A program made the position numbers and the translations under genes. Of a stretch of DNA of 64,000 nt, positions 9,218 through 17,933 are shown piece after piece. Position 1 is the stretch's first letter, and each line of letters starts with the position of its first letter. Source of the DNA: Lentzea sp033794685 (GTDB taxonomy: Bacteria > Actinomycetota > Actinomycetes > Mycobacteriales > Pseudonocardiaceae); the NCBI GenBank assembly GCA_033794685.1, contig JARAYZ010000002.1; one strand, given 5' to 3'. The notes below the pieces were generated by a model. It ran no database searches. It was not told the origin of the DNA and was given only the letters and a program-made list of their open reading frames with translations.

Positions 9218-9772
9218 TCACGTTGTCGGTACTTGCAGCAGCGCGACCACCTCGGGGGCGTCGCGCAACGCCTTGCGCGCCTGGTGCAGCAGACGGCGGG
9301 CCGTGCCCGCCGGGATGTCGAGCACCCGTCCCGCCTCGGCGGCCGTCAGGTCCTCCCAGGCGACCAGTCCCAGCACCTCGCGCTCGTCGGGCTTGAGCCG
9401 TGCCAGTGCCTGCCGCAGCAGTGCCTGCGTGTCCACGCGGGTGTCCACTTCGGGCCAGGGATCCCACTCGTTCGCCACGAGCGCGATGTCCACCACCGGC
9501 GACTCGGCCGGTTCGGACCGCCAGTGCCGGCGCAGCTTGTTCAGTGCCACGCCGTACAACCAGGGCCGGGCGTCGGCGTACGAACGGTCGTAGCTCGCAC
9601 GGGACTCGAAAGCCGCCACCCACACGTCGCCGAGCACGTCCTCGGCGGTCTGGCGCCCCACTCGGCGCGCGAGGTAGTTCCCGATCGCGGTCTCGTGCCG
9701 GCCGATCACTTCCACGAAGGCATCGGTGTCTCCGCTCAGCGATCTGCCGATCAGTTCCGCGTCTGACGACAT
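9218..9772 (-). CDS. ECF-family RNA polymerase sigma factor
   Basis: 184 residues with region 2 (about 5-80, including DAFVEVIGRHETAIGNYLARR and ARPWLYGVALNKLRR) and region 4 (about 115-175, LARLKPDEREVLGLVAWEDL). No extra C-terminal domain is present. The ATG at 9772 has GAGGAG 4 nt upstream, which rules out the longer start at 9817. It is co-transcribed with the CU044_5270 protein. The 124 bp upstream (9773-9896) should hold its promoter; no clear consensus is visible. Confidence 0.93.
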   Translation of the reverse strand: MSSDAELIGRSLSGDTDAFVEVIGRHETAIGNYLARRVGRQTAEDVLGDVWVAAFESRASYDRSYADARPWLYGVALNKLRRHWRSEPAESPVVDIALVANEWDPWPEVDTRVDTQALLRQALARLKPDEREVLGLVAWEDLTAAEAGRVLDIPAGTARRLLHQARKALRDAPEVVALLQVPTT

Positions 9773-9896
9773 GAAGCTCCTCGGGTTTCGCTTCGCCTTA
9801 CACCCCGTCTTTGCCAACGCGCGCCGAAAGCGTTCAGGTTGCTTCGCGCAGGACGAAGATCGCTGGTCAGGGCCTTGCGAGGAGGAGCAGGCTGGG

Positions 9897-10559
9897 TCAG
9901 CCGTGCGAGCGCATGCGGGTGAGGAGGTGCTGCTCGGCGACGTCGAAGTACTCGCTCAGCGCCGTGCACGCCTCGACGACGCCGCCTTGATCGGCGAGCG
10001 TGAGGATCTCGCGGTTGAGGTGCACGTAGTTCTCGTGGAACTCACGCGGGTCGCCCATGTGGTGGAACATCAGGCGCAGTTCGGCGAGCAGCCGCCGCAC
10101 CTCCTCGTCGAGCCGCGCGCTGCCCGCGAGCCCGGTGATCGCGAGGTGGAACCGCATGTTGCCGGTGGCGACGTCGTTCCAGCGCCCGGCCTCCACGGAC
10201 TCCTTCTGGAACCGCACGGCGTCACGGACCTGTTGCCGCTTCTCCTCCGCGGCGGCGGGCCACGCCTTCAACGCGCCGTTCTCGATCACTCGTCGCGCGG
10301 CGTAGAGGTCCACGACGTCCGCCACGTCCGGGGTGCGCACGAAGACGCCTCTGCTGTGCTCGTGCACCAGCAAACGTTCGCGCGTAAGGAGTCTGAACGC
10401 CTCGCGCAGCGTGTTGCGTGCGACGCCGAGCGTCGTGCGGAGTGCTTCCTCGGACAGGCGGGTACCCGGCGGGAGATCGCCTTCCAGGACGCGGGTCCGG
10501 ACGAAGGCGGCCACGCGTTCGGCCGTGCTCACCCTGACGAGCCGGTCCGCGTCTGTCAT
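9897..10559 (-). CDS. GntR family regulator, FCD subfamily
   Basis: 220 residues: winged HTH (about 10-75, with SEEALRTTLGVARNTLREAFRLL) followed by an FCD effector domain (about 85-215, DLYAARRVIENGAL and a His-rich helix pattern for metal binding). FCD regulators usually sense carboxylic acids or sugar acids. It is the last gene of a DeoR-MFS-GntR run, 4 nt after the MFS gene. The ligand is unknown. Confidence 0.92.
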   Translation of the reverse strand: MTDADRLVRVSTAERVAAFVRTRVLEGDLPPGTRLSEEALRTTLGVARNTLREAFRLLTRERLLVHEHSRGVFVRTPDVADVVDLYAARRVIENGALKAWPAAAEEKRQQVRDAVRFQKESVEAGRWNDVATGNMRFHLAITGLAGSARLDEEVRRLLAELRLMFHHMGDPREFHENYVHLNREILTLADQGGVVEACTALSEYFDVAEQHLLTRMRSHG

Positions 10560-10563
10560 GCGA

Positions 10564-11769
10564 TCACTCTATGGGCTCCACCGAGCGGAAGTCGTTCGTC
10601 CAGTAGAACAACGGCGTGGCAGCGGCGACGACGGCGAGCACCAGCATCGCCGTCGTGAGCCCCGCGATCCCGGCGAGGACCGTGCCGGCGACGGCCCCGA
10701 CCGGCACGGTGGCGACGGTGACGGCGTTGACCAGCGCGCTCACCCTGCCGAGCAACGCGGGCTCGGTCCGGCGCTGCCGCAGGGAGAGCAGGATCGTGGC
10801 CCACGCGGTGGCCGCGGCACCGAAGAGGAACTGGTACACCAGCAGGACTTCGAACGGCCTGCCCAGCGAGGCGGCCGGGATGAGGAACAACGCCGCCGCC
10901 GCGATGGACGCGCACACCGCGCACGCCAGCCCCGTTCCGAGCCTGCGGGCCGCCCAGACCGACCCCGCGGCGCCGAGCACGGCACCGAGGCTGAACGCGG
11001 ACATCGTCAGGCCCACCTGGCCGGGCGGGAGCAGGAGCCGCTGGTAGGCGTAGACGAAGAAGAGCGCGCCGATGCCGCTGCCGGCGAGGTTCAGCGTCGC
11101 GGTGCCCAGCAGGCTGCGGCGGAGCACCAGGTCCCGGCGCAGGTACCGGATCGCCTCGGTCACCTGCCGGTGCACGCGGTCAGGCCGGCTCTGGCTCCGG
11201 GTGCGCAACGCGGGGGCGGTCGCGGCGGCGATGACGGCGGCCGAGGCGAGGAACGTGGCGGCGGTGAGCGTGAGGGCGAGCTGCGCCGGGGCCGCCGCGA
11301 TGATCAGCCCGCCCAGGCCCGGTCCGGCGACGCGGACCAGGTTGAGCAGGCCGGACCGGGTGGCGTTGGCCCGGTCGAGGTCCCCTACCAGGTGGGGGAT
11401 CGCCGTTTCCGCGGCGGAGTCGAACACCGCCGACGCGACGCCGAGCACGGCCGCGAGGACGTAGAGGATCCAGACGGACTGGACGCCGGACGCGATGGCG
11501 GCGGCCGCGGCACCGAGTGCGCAGGCCCGCACGAAGTCCATCGACACGAGCACCGAACGCAGCCGTGCGCGGTCGATGAGCACACCGCCGAACGGGCCCA
11601 GCAGCGCGGCCGGGAGGAACTCCGCCACCAGCAACAGGGTCGCCGGGCCGATGCCGGAACCGAAGGCCAGGATCGCGACCGCCGGCAGGAGCACGACGGT
11701 GATCTGGGTGCCCGTGGTGCTGATCGCCTGCGCCACCAGCAGAAGCCACCAGTCACGGGCGAACCGCAC
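10564..11769 (-). CDS. MFS transporter
   Basis: 401 residues with about twelve predicted TM helices and the loop motif GPFGGVLIDRARLRSVL after TM2, typical of the major facilitator (MFS_3/EntS-type) exporters. The GTG at 11769 follows GGAGGGGG, so it is preferred over the upstream start that would overlap the DeoR gene. Gaps of 13 and 4 bp to its neighbours indicate an operon. The substrate is unknown. Confidence 0.88.
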   Translation of the reverse strand: MRFARDWWLLLVAQAISTTGTQITVVLLPAVAILAFGSGIGPATLLLVAEFLPAALLGPFGGVLIDRARLRSVLVSMDFVRACALGAAAAAIASGVQSVWILYVLAAVLGVASAVFDSAAETAIPHLVGDLDRANATRSGLLNLVRVAGPGLGGLIIAAAPAQLALTLTAATFLASAAVIAAATAPALRTRSQSRPDRVHRQVTEAIRYLRRDLVLRRSLLGTATLNLAGSGIGALFFVYAYQRLLLPPGQVGLTMSAFSLGAVLGAAGSVWAARRLGTGLACAVCASIAAAALFLIPAASLGRPFEVLLVYQFLFGAAATAWATILLSLRQRRTEPALLGRVSALVNAVTVATVPVGAVAGTVLAGIAGLTTAMLVLAVVAAATPLFYWTNDFRSVEPIE

Positions 11770-11782
11770 AGCCCCCTCCCCC

Positions 11783-12541
11783 TCAGGCGACGACCACCTC
11801 GACGCCCGCCGCACGCAACCGTTCCAGCTCCTCGGCGGGCGCGGAGGAGTCGGTGATCACGACGTGGACGTCCGCGATCCCCGCGATCCGCGAGAACGCG
11901 CGCTTGCCCACCTTGGACCCGTCCGCGAGGACGACCACGCGGTCCGCGGTGCGCAGCAGGCAGTGGTCGGTGTGGGCCTCGACCTCGTCGTGCGTCGTGA
12001 TGCCGCCGCGCGAGTCGATGCCGTCGACACCGAGGAACACCAGGTCGAGGCTGATGCCCGCGAGGGCCCGGTCGGCGATCGGGCCGACCAGCTCGTAGCT
12101 CTCCGGCCGCACGCCGCCGCCGGTGACGACCAGGTCGATCGTGGGGCGCGGGCACAGGTCCGAGGCGATGTTGAGGGCGTTCGTCACGACCTTGAGCTGC
12201 CGGGTGCCGGCGAGCAGGCGGGCGAGTTCCGTGGTCGTCGTGCCGCCGTTGAGGCCCACCGAGTGGACGGACTCACCGACCAGCCTCGCGGCGGCCTCCG
12301 CTATCTGACGCTTCTCCTCGCGGCGGCCCACGCGGTACCGCAGCGGCAGCTCGTAGATGACCTCCGCCGCCACCGCGCCGCCGTGGGTGCGCTTGAGCAG
12401 CTTCTGCTCCTCGAGCGACTGGAGGTCCCGGCGGATCGACGCGACCGACGTGCCCAGGTCCTCCGCGAGCCCGGTCACCGTCACCGAGCCCGCGTCCGCG
12501 AGCTTCCCCAGAATCGCAGCGAGGCGCTGCTCTTGACGCAT
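11783..12541 (-). CDS. DeoR/GlpR family sugar-responsive regulator
   Basis: 252 residues: N-terminal DeoR HTH (about 1-57, VTVTGLAEDLGTSVASIRRDL) and a C-terminal sugar-phosphate sensor domain (about 75-235, with LNGGTTTTELARLL and DLVFLGVDGIDSRGG). It lies directly downstream of the GH4/ABC operon and is a plausible regulator of it. The only good -10 (TATAGT, 12553-12548) ends 6 nt before the ATG, so the mRNA is probably leaderless. Confidence 0.9.
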   Translation of the reverse strand: MRQEQRLAAILGKLADAGSVTVTGLAEDLGTSVASIRRDLQSLEEQKLLKRTHGGAVAAEVIYELPLRYRVGRREEKRQIAEAAARLVGESVHSVGLNGGTTTTELARLLAGTRQLKVVTNALNIASDLCPRPTIDLVVTGGGVRPESYELVGPIADRALAGISLDLVFLGVDGIDSRGGITTHDEVEAHTDHCLLRTADRVVVLADGSKVGKRAFSRIAGIADVHVVITDSSAPAEELERLRAAGVEVVVA

Positions 12542-12547
12542 CCGATC

Positions 12548-12579
12548 ACTATAACGCAGGAATCATGCTCGATTTAGCA
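12548..12579 (-). promoter_or_regulatory. DeoR-gene promoter with candidate operator
   Basis: TATAGT (12553-12548 on the minus strand) lies 6 nt before the start codon. The imperfect dyad TGCT-CGATTT-AGCA (12566-12579) covers the -35 position. The related sequence AAATCGCTCA lies between the ABC operon and the GH114 gene at 16912. Autoregulation is an inference. Confidence 0.45.
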
Positions 12580-12614
12580 CGAATCACCCGCAAATCACGC
12601 ACTTCACCTGCTCG

Positions 12615-13895
12615 TTATCGAAGTGCGGCAGGCAGGAGGTCACCGTGGGCGGCCGTCATCGCGGCCACCAGTTCCCCGATCTCGGTGACGGTGAGCGCGG
12701 CGGCCGTGGCCGGATCGCACAGGGCCGCGTGCCGGACATGATCGGGATTCCCCTCGACGGCCGCCGCCACGGTCAGGTCGACGACGTTGAGGAAACCCCG
12801 GTTCAGGGCCGCGAGCTGACGGGGCAGGGCGCCGACGCGGTGCGGGTGCACACCGAGCCGGTCCAGCGTCGCGGGCACCTCCACCGCCGCCCCCTCGGGC
12901 AGGTTGGAGATCAGCCCGTGGTTCGCGACGTTCACCTGGATCGTGCGCCGCTGACCGGTGACCAGGCTGTGGATCACCTGCGGCGCGTACTCGACGGCGT
13001 CCTCGGTCAGCGGCGGTGGCGGGTCTCCGGCGGCCAGTGCGCCGCGGGTCTTCTCGTACGTGGCGACGTTCTCCGCGCTGATCGTCGCGTACGCGCGGAC
13101 CGGGAGGCGCAGTCGCTCCACTTCGGACTCGTGCCGCAGGTACCAGGGCACGTACTCGGACGAGTGCTCGCTCGTCTCCGTCGGGTAGAAGCCGAACCGG
13201 CGGTACAGGTCGACGCGCACCCGCCGGGCCAGTCCGGGATCGGCCGCGATCGCCGCGTCCAGGGCCGGGTACAGGTCGCGGCCCTCGTGCTGCCAGCGCA
13301 GGATCCACGCCTGGTGGTTCACGCCGGCGGAGAGGAAGTCGACCTCGTCGTGCGGCACCCCGACCAGCGCGCTCAGGTCGTGGATCGTCCAGTGCACCGA
13401 GTGGCACAGCCCCGCCACCTTGAGCCTGGGCGCGACGGTCGCGAGGTACTGGATGTTCATGGCCATCGGGTTGGTGTAGTTGAGCAACCACGCGTCCGGG
13501 CACACGGCGAGCATGTCGGCGGCGAGCCCGTCCAGGAACGGGAAGGTGCGCAGGCCGCGGAAGATCCCGCCGATCCCCAGGGTGTCACCGATGGTCTGGC
13601 GCAGGCCGAACGACTCCGGCACGTCGAAGTCCGTCAGCGTCGCCCGGTGCCCGCCGATCGCGACCATGTTGACGACGACGTCGGCGCCCTCCAGCGCCTC
13701 CCTGCGCGACAGCGAGGTGCGGACGCGCGTCCCACCGGCCAGGCGGGCGAGCGCGGCGGCGACCTCCAGTCGTTCGGAGTCGATGTCGTGCAACGAGATG
13801 GTGACGCCGGCGAGTTCCGGGAACGACAGCACGTCCCGCAGGAGCTGGCGGGTGAACTCGACGGAACCCGCGCCCACGAAGGCGATGGTGAACAT
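12615..13895 (-). CDS. GH4 family NAD-dependent glycosidase (alpha-galactosidase/alpha-glucosidase type)
   Basis: 426 residues. The N-terminal Rossmann motif FVGAGSVEFTRQLL (about 6-19) binds NAD. The metal/catalytic residues are Cys164 in GLCHSV and His194 in GVNHQAW, with NYTNPMAMN before them. GH4 enzymes hydrolyse glycosides by an oxidation/elimination route and need NAD and Mn2+. The sequence resembles MelA-type alpha-galactosidases more than phospho-beta-glucosidases. No signal peptide, so it acts on imported oligosaccharide. It follows the two permease genes by 11 bp. The exact sugar is uncertain. Confidence 0.88.
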   Translation of the reverse strand: MFTIAFVGAGSVEFTRQLLRDVLSFPELAGVTISLHDIDSERLEVAAALARLAGGTRVRTSLSRREALEGADVVVNMVAIGGHRATLTDFDVPESFGLRQTIGDTLGIGGIFRGLRTFPFLDGLAADMLAVCPDAWLLNYTNPMAMNIQYLATVAPRLKVAGLCHSVHWTIHDLSALVGVPHDEVDFLSAGVNHQAWILRWQHEGRDLYPALDAAIAADPGLARRVRVDLYRRFGFYPTETSEHSSEYVPWYLRHESEVERLRLPVRAYATISAENVATYEKTRGALAAGDPPPPLTEDAVEYAPQVIHSLVTGQRRTIQVNVANHGLISNLPEGAAVEVPATLDRLGVHPHRVGALPRQLAALNRGFLNVVDLTVAAAVEGNPDHVRHAALCDPATAAALTVTEIGELVAAMTAAHGDLLPAALR

Positions 13896-13906
13896 GGGAG
13901 AGCCTT

Positions 13907-14713
13907 TCACTTGATGCCCGCCGCGGCCACCGACCGCACGAAGAACCGCTGGGCGAAGAAGAAGACGAGCAGGACGGGCAGCTGGCTGAGCACCGTGCCG
14001 GCCATGAGCTTCGGCCAGTTCGTGGTGTGGGCTCCCTGGAAGCTCTGCAGTCCGAGTTGGACGGTCATCGCGTCCGGGCTCTGCACGACGATCAACGGCC
14101 ACAGGAAGTCGTTCCAGGTCTGCAGGAACGTGAGCACCGCCAGAGTCGCGAGAGTGGGCCGCATCAACGGCAACAGCACCTGCAACAACGTCCGCAGCCT
14201 GCTCGCGCCGTCGATCCGCGCGGCCTCCTCCAGCTCGCGGGGCAGCGTGGTGAAGAACTGCCGCATCAGGAACACGCCGAACGCGGTGGCGAGGTTCGGC
14301 GCGATCAACGCTCCGAGCGTGTCGACCAGTCCCAGCTCCCGCATCATGATCAGCAACGGCAGCATGACGATCTGGAACGGCACCATCAGCGTCGCCAGCA
14401 TCAGGAAGAAAGCGACTTTGCCGCCGAAGAACGGGATGCGCGCGAAGGCGTACCCCGCGAGCGAGCACAGCAGCAGGTTTCCGGCGACGCAGACGACGGA
14501 CACCACGAAGCTGTTGGCCAGCCACGACCCCAGCGGCGCGTCGCGCATCGCGGCGAGATAGTTCTCCCACTCGATCCCGCTGGGGAGACCGGGCGGGAAC
14601 CTGCGCGACTCCTCCTGAGTGGACACGGACACCAGCAGCATCCAGACCAGGGGCGTGACCATCAGCGCGGAGAGCGGCAGCAGGACCAGGTGCAGTGCGC
14701 TGGGCCTTCTCAT
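13907..14713 (-). CDS. carbohydrate ABC transporter permease (MalG-type)
   Basis: 268 residues with six TM helices and the EAA loop EEAARIDGASRLRTLLQVLLP, which contacts the ATPase. CUT1-family inner-membrane subunit. Its ATG overlaps the stop of the preceding permease as ATGA. Much of the longer open frame upstream is a shadow of that permease. Confidence 0.92.
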   Translation of the reverse strand: MRRPSALHLVLLPLSALMVTPLVWMLLVSVSTQEESRRFPPGLPSGIEWENYLAAMRDAPLGSWLANSFVVSVVCVAGNLLLCSLAGYAFARIPFFGGKVAFFLMLATLMVPFQIVMLPLLIMMRELGLVDTLGALIAPNLATAFGVFLMRQFFTTLPRELEEAARIDGASRLRTLLQVLLPLMRPTLATLAVLTFLQTWNDFLWPLIVVQSPDAMTVQLGLQSFQGAHTTNWPKLMAGTVLSQLPVLLVFFFAQRFFVRSVAAAGIK

Positions 14714-15597
14714 CGAACCTCGTAGTGGGACCGGCGGTTGAACCGCAGTTGCAGGAGGGTGAAAGCGGCGATGAGCACGAAGACCGCGCAGCCGATCGCC
14801 GCCGCGTAGCCGCCGTCGAAGCTCACGAACGCCTCGTTGTAGAGGTGGTAGACGAGCACCGTGGTCGCGCGGAGCGGCCCGCCCTTGGTCGTCACGTACA
14901 CGGCGTCGAAGAGTTGCAGGCCGTTGATCGTGAGCCACACCAGGAGGAACCCGGTGGCGGGCGAGACCAGCGGGAGCTCGACGTGCCAGAACGACCGGGC
15001 GCGGCCGCAGCCGTCCAGGGAGGACGCTTCGAGCAGGTCCTTCGGCACGTTCTGCAACGCGGCCAGGTAGATGATGACCGCGAAACCGAGCCAGCCCCAC
15101 ACCGTCATCGCCACCACGGCGAACAACGCCTGGCCGGGGTCGGAGAAGAAGCCCTGCTTGGGCAGTCCGACCGCGTCGAGCGCGGCGTTGACCAGCCCGA
15201 ACTGCGGGTTCGCCAGCCAGCTGAACATGATGCCGGTCGCGACCGTCGACGTCACCAGCGGCACGGACACGGCGAGCCGGTAGAACACGACACCGCGGAT
15301 CCGCTGGTTGAGCATCACCGCGATCGGCAGCGCGAGCGCGAGCGTGACCGGCACGAACAGCGCCACGTAGACGAGCGTGCGGCGGGCGGCGTCCCAGAAC
15401 AGCGGGTCGGCGACGAGCTTGGCGTAGTTCTCGCCGCCCGCGAACGTGCCGGGTGAGGTGAGGTCGGTGTGCTGGAAGGAGAGCGCGAACGACCACACGA
15501 CGGGGACGAGCCCGAACACCCCGATCAGCACCACGGCGGGGGCGGCGAACCCCCACCCGGCGGCGTGGTCGGCGAGCTTGCGCCGGTCGAGCGTCAC
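14710..15597 (-). CDS. carbohydrate ABC transporter permease (MalF/UgpA-type)
   Basis: 295 residues with six TM helices and an EAA-type loop (LLEASSLDGCGRARSFWHV, slightly divergent). The GTG start at 15597 overlaps the stop of the binding-protein gene as GTGA, so the genes are translationally coupled. It pairs with the downstream MalG-type subunit. No ATPase gene is in this operon, so it probably uses a shared MsiK-type ATPase such as the one at 43376-44581. Confidence 0.92.
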   Translation of the reverse strand: MTLDRRKLADHAAGWGFAAPAVVLIGVFGLVPVVWSFALSFQHTDLTSPGTFAGGENYAKLVADPLFWDAARRTLVYVALFVPVTLALALPIAVMLNQRIRGVVFYRLAVSVPLVTSTVATGIMFSWLANPQFGLVNAALDAVGLPKQGFFSDPGQALFAVVAMTVWGWLGFAVIIYLAALQNVPKDLLEASSLDGCGRARSFWHVELPLVSPATGFLLVWLTINGLQLFDAVYVTTKGGPLRATTVLVYHLYNEAFVSFDGGYAAAIGCAVFVLIAAFTLLQLRFNRRSHYEVR

Positions 15598-16862
15598 GAT
15601 CCCGCCAGCGCCTGGTCGACCTCGCCGCGGGCCTGCTCGAGCGCGGCCTTCGGCTCGGCCTGGCCGAGCAGGACGGACTGCACGGCGGTGCCCAGCACCT
15701 GCGAGATCTTCGGGTACTGCGGGATGTTCGGCCGGGACTTCGTGACGTTCTTCGCGAGGTTGTCGACGAACACCTTGGTGCCGGGGTACTTGGCCTCGAA
15801 CTCGGCGTAGCCGGAGAGGTCCACTTCGGACTGACGGATCGGCAGGTGCCCGGTCTCCATCGCGAACTCGAGGTGGATCTCCGCCGAGAGCAGCCACTTC
15901 AGGAACGGCAACGCCTTCGTGCGGCCCGTGTCACCGAACACGACGAACGTGTCCGGGCCGGCGATCGTGGCGTGGGTGACCTTGCCCGGCAGGATCTGCA
16001 CGCCGTACGACACGTCCTCGTTGATCGAGCCGAGGTCCCACGGCCCGGTCCACAGCATCGCGACGCGGCCGGAGTTGAAGAGGTTGAGGTACTGCTGGTC
16101 CCCCGCGTCCAGGTACACGGACTTGTCGGTGACGGCCATGTCCCGCAACAGTCGCATGGCCTGCAGCCCGGCGTCCGAGTCGAACGCGGCCTTCTTGCCG
16201 TCCGCGGAAAGCAGGTCTCCGCCCGCCTGCCAGAGCAGGGCGAGGAACCGCCAGACCGTGTCCTCGGTGCCGTCGTTGACGTAGGCCCAGCCGAACCTGC
16301 CGTCACCGCTGAGCTTCTGCGCAGCCGAACGGAAGTCGTCCCACGTCCAGTCCTCGGTGGGGTGCGCGATCTTCGCCTCGTCGAACAGCTTCTTGTTGTA
16401 GACCAGCGAGAGGTTGTCGACGAGGGCGGGAACGCCGTAGATCTTGCCGTCGACGGTCGCGGCCTCGCGACCGGCCGGGAACAGGTCGTCCCAGTCGAAC
16501 GCCGCGTCGCCGCGCAGCAGGTCGGTGAGGTCCTGCGTCTGCGGGCGGCCGGTGAGCCCGGTGATCGAGGAGCCGTACTGGTAGGCGACCTCCGGCGGGT
16601 TGCCCGACGCGAACGACGCCAGCGTCTTCTGCAGCGCGTTGTCGTTGCCGCCGTTGAACACCAGCTCGACCTGCTGGTCGGGGTGCGTGGTGTTCCAGCG
16701 CGCCGCGAGCTTGTCGAACGCCGCGGCCTCCTTGTCGGTGTAGCCGTGCCACACCTTGACCTTGCCGTCACCGCTCGATCCCGTGCCGCACGCCGCCGTC
16801 ATGACGAGTGCGGCGCCCATGGTCAGCACCGTCCGGCGACTCAGCCCTCTGCCGTGTGCCAT
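15594..16862 (-). CDS. extracellular solute-binding lipoprotein, sugar ABC transporter
   Basis: 422 residues. The N-terminus has twin Arg (LSRRTVLTMG) and a lipobox ending TAAC, so it is a lipid-anchored, possibly Tat-exported, family 1 binding protein. The mature part has the usual VKVWHGYTDKEAAAFDKLAARW start and FNSGRVAMLWTGPWDLGS. It is the first gene of the operon binding protein-permease-permease-GH4. It is divergent from the GH114 gene, which suggests the two respond to the same substrate. Confidence 0.93.
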   Translation of the reverse strand: MAHGRGLSRRTVLTMGAALVMTAACGTGSSGDGKVKVWHGYTDKEAAAFDKLAARWNTTHPDQQVELVFNGGNDNALQKTLASFASGNPPEVAYQYGSSITGLTGRPQTQDLTDLLRGDAAFDWDDLFPAGREAATVDGKIYGVPALVDNLSLVYNKKLFDEAKIAHPTEDWTWDDFRSAAQKLSGDGRFGWAYVNDGTEDTVWRFLALLWQAGGDLLSADGKKAAFDSDAGLQAMRLLRDMAVTDKSVYLDAGDQQYLNLFNSGRVAMLWTGPWDLGSINEDVSYGVQILPGKVTHATIAGPDTFVVFGDTGRTKALPFLKWLLSAEIHLEFAMETGHLPIRQSEVDLSGYAEFEAKYPGTKVFVDNLAKNVTKSRPNIPQYPKISQVLGTAVQSVLLGQAEPKAALEQARGEVDQALAGS

Positions 16863-16911
16863 GTCGACTCCTCAGGGTGCGTGCGGCTGTGTGGTCGGGG
16901 ACACTAAGCGG

Positions 16912-17019
16912 AAATCGCTCAAACAAGCAAGCATCGTGACCGATTGAGATTGCTTTCTGGTCGCAGGGGCTACTTCTCGCTAGAGTCGCTCACACTCAAT
17001 CACCATTCATGAGCGATCA
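16912..17019. promoter_or_regulatory. divergent control region between the ABC operon and GH114
   Basis: The 172 bp between the two starts contain AAATCGCTCA (16912-16921) and, inverted, TGAGCGATCA (17010-17019); the latter abuts the GH114 RBS AAGGAG. The AAATCG core also occurs in the DeoR promoter at 12566-12579. I read these as candidate DeoR sites. No clear -35/-10 pair is evident. Confidence 0.4.
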
Positions 17020-17034
17020 AGGAGTAAGGCGCCT

Positions 17035-17883
17035 ATGACCTCCCCTGCACGCGCCCTGGCCGGGACCGCCCTCACCGCACTCGCCCTCGCGGCGTGCGTC
17101 GCCGGTCCGCTGACGGCGTCCGGCCAGGCTGCGGACACGACGGCCGCGGCGATCGAACTGCCGCCGGTCGGCGCGGTCCTCGACTACCAGCTCGGTGCCG
17201 CGTACACGCCTCCCCGGGGCGTGACGCTGGTGACGCGCGACAGCACCGCGACGCCCGCCGCCGGCCTCTACAACATCTGTTACGTCAACGGTTTCCAGTC
17301 CCAGCCCGCCGACCGCGACGTCTGGCTGAACCAGCGCGGGCACCTGGTGCTCAAGGACTCGTCCGGCCGGCCGATCATCGACCCGAACTGGCCCGACGAG
17401 TTCCTGCTCGACACGTCGACGTCCGCGAAGCGCACCGAGCTCGCCTCGATCATCGGCCGCACCCTCGACCAGTGCGCGTCGAAGGGCTTCAAGGCGGTCG
17501 AGGTGGACAACCTCGACTCCTATCTGCGTTCCAAGGGCAAGCTGAGCGTGGACAACAACCTCGCGTACGCGAAGCTGCTCGCCGACCGCACGCACGCCAA
17601 GGGCCTCGCGATCGGCCAGAAGAACTCCGCCGAGCAGGCCGCACGCGGACGCTCCGAAGTCGGCTTCGACTTCGCGGTCTCCGAGGAGTGCCACCGCTGG
17701 GAGGAGTGTTCGTCCTATTCGGACGTGTACCTCGAACACGTGATGGACATCGAGTACACCGATGACCTGCGCGGCACGTTCGAGGACGTGTGCAACGACC
17801 CGGACACCCCGGCCACCACGACGTTGCGCGACCGCTACCTCGTCGGGCCGGGCCAGTCCGGTTACGCGTTCGACCACTGCTGA
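17035..17883 (+). CDS. secreted GH114 endo-alpha-1,4-polygalactosaminidase-like protein
   Basis: 282 residues. A signal peptide (about 1-32, cleaved near ASGQA) precedes a TIM-barrel of the GH114/TM1410 type. Visible hallmarks are VLDYQLGAAYTPPRGV at the N-terminus, YNICYVNGFQSQP, VEVDNLDSYLRS with the catalytic-type acidic residues, and GLAIGQKNSAEQA. GH114 enzymes cut alpha-1,4-linked galactosamine polymers, known from fungal galactosaminogalactan. AAGGAG precedes the ATG. The gene ends 50 bp before the convergent esterase gene. Confidence 0.88.
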   Translation: MTSPARALAGTALTALALAACVAGPLTASGQAADTTAAAIELPPVGAVLDYQLGAAYTPPRGVTLVTRDSTATPAAGLYNICYVNGFQSQPADRDVWLNQRGHLVLKDSSGRPIIDPNWPDEFLLDTSTSAKRTELASIIGRTLDQCASKGFKAVEVDNLDSYLRSKGKLSVDNNLAYAKLLADRTHAKGLAIGQKNSAEQAARGRSEVGFDFAVSEECHRWEECSSYSDVYLEHVMDIEYTDDLRGTFEDVCNDPDTPATTTLRDRYLVGPGQSGYAFDHC

Positions 17884-17933
17884 TCGGGCTCGGGGTGGCG
17901 GTCAGCGCCGCCACCCCGGGTTCTCCGCTCGGA

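Noticed and set aside
10333..11856. 507-residue plus-strand frame opposite the MFS gene
   Set aside because: The sequence is low-complexity Arg/Gly/Asp/Gln typical of a shadow. The minus-strand MFS has TM helices and an RBS.
12640..13503. 287-residue minus-strand frame within the GH4 gene
   Set aside because: It is an out-of-phase shadow of the GH4 reading frame with the usual Arg/Pro/Gly bias.
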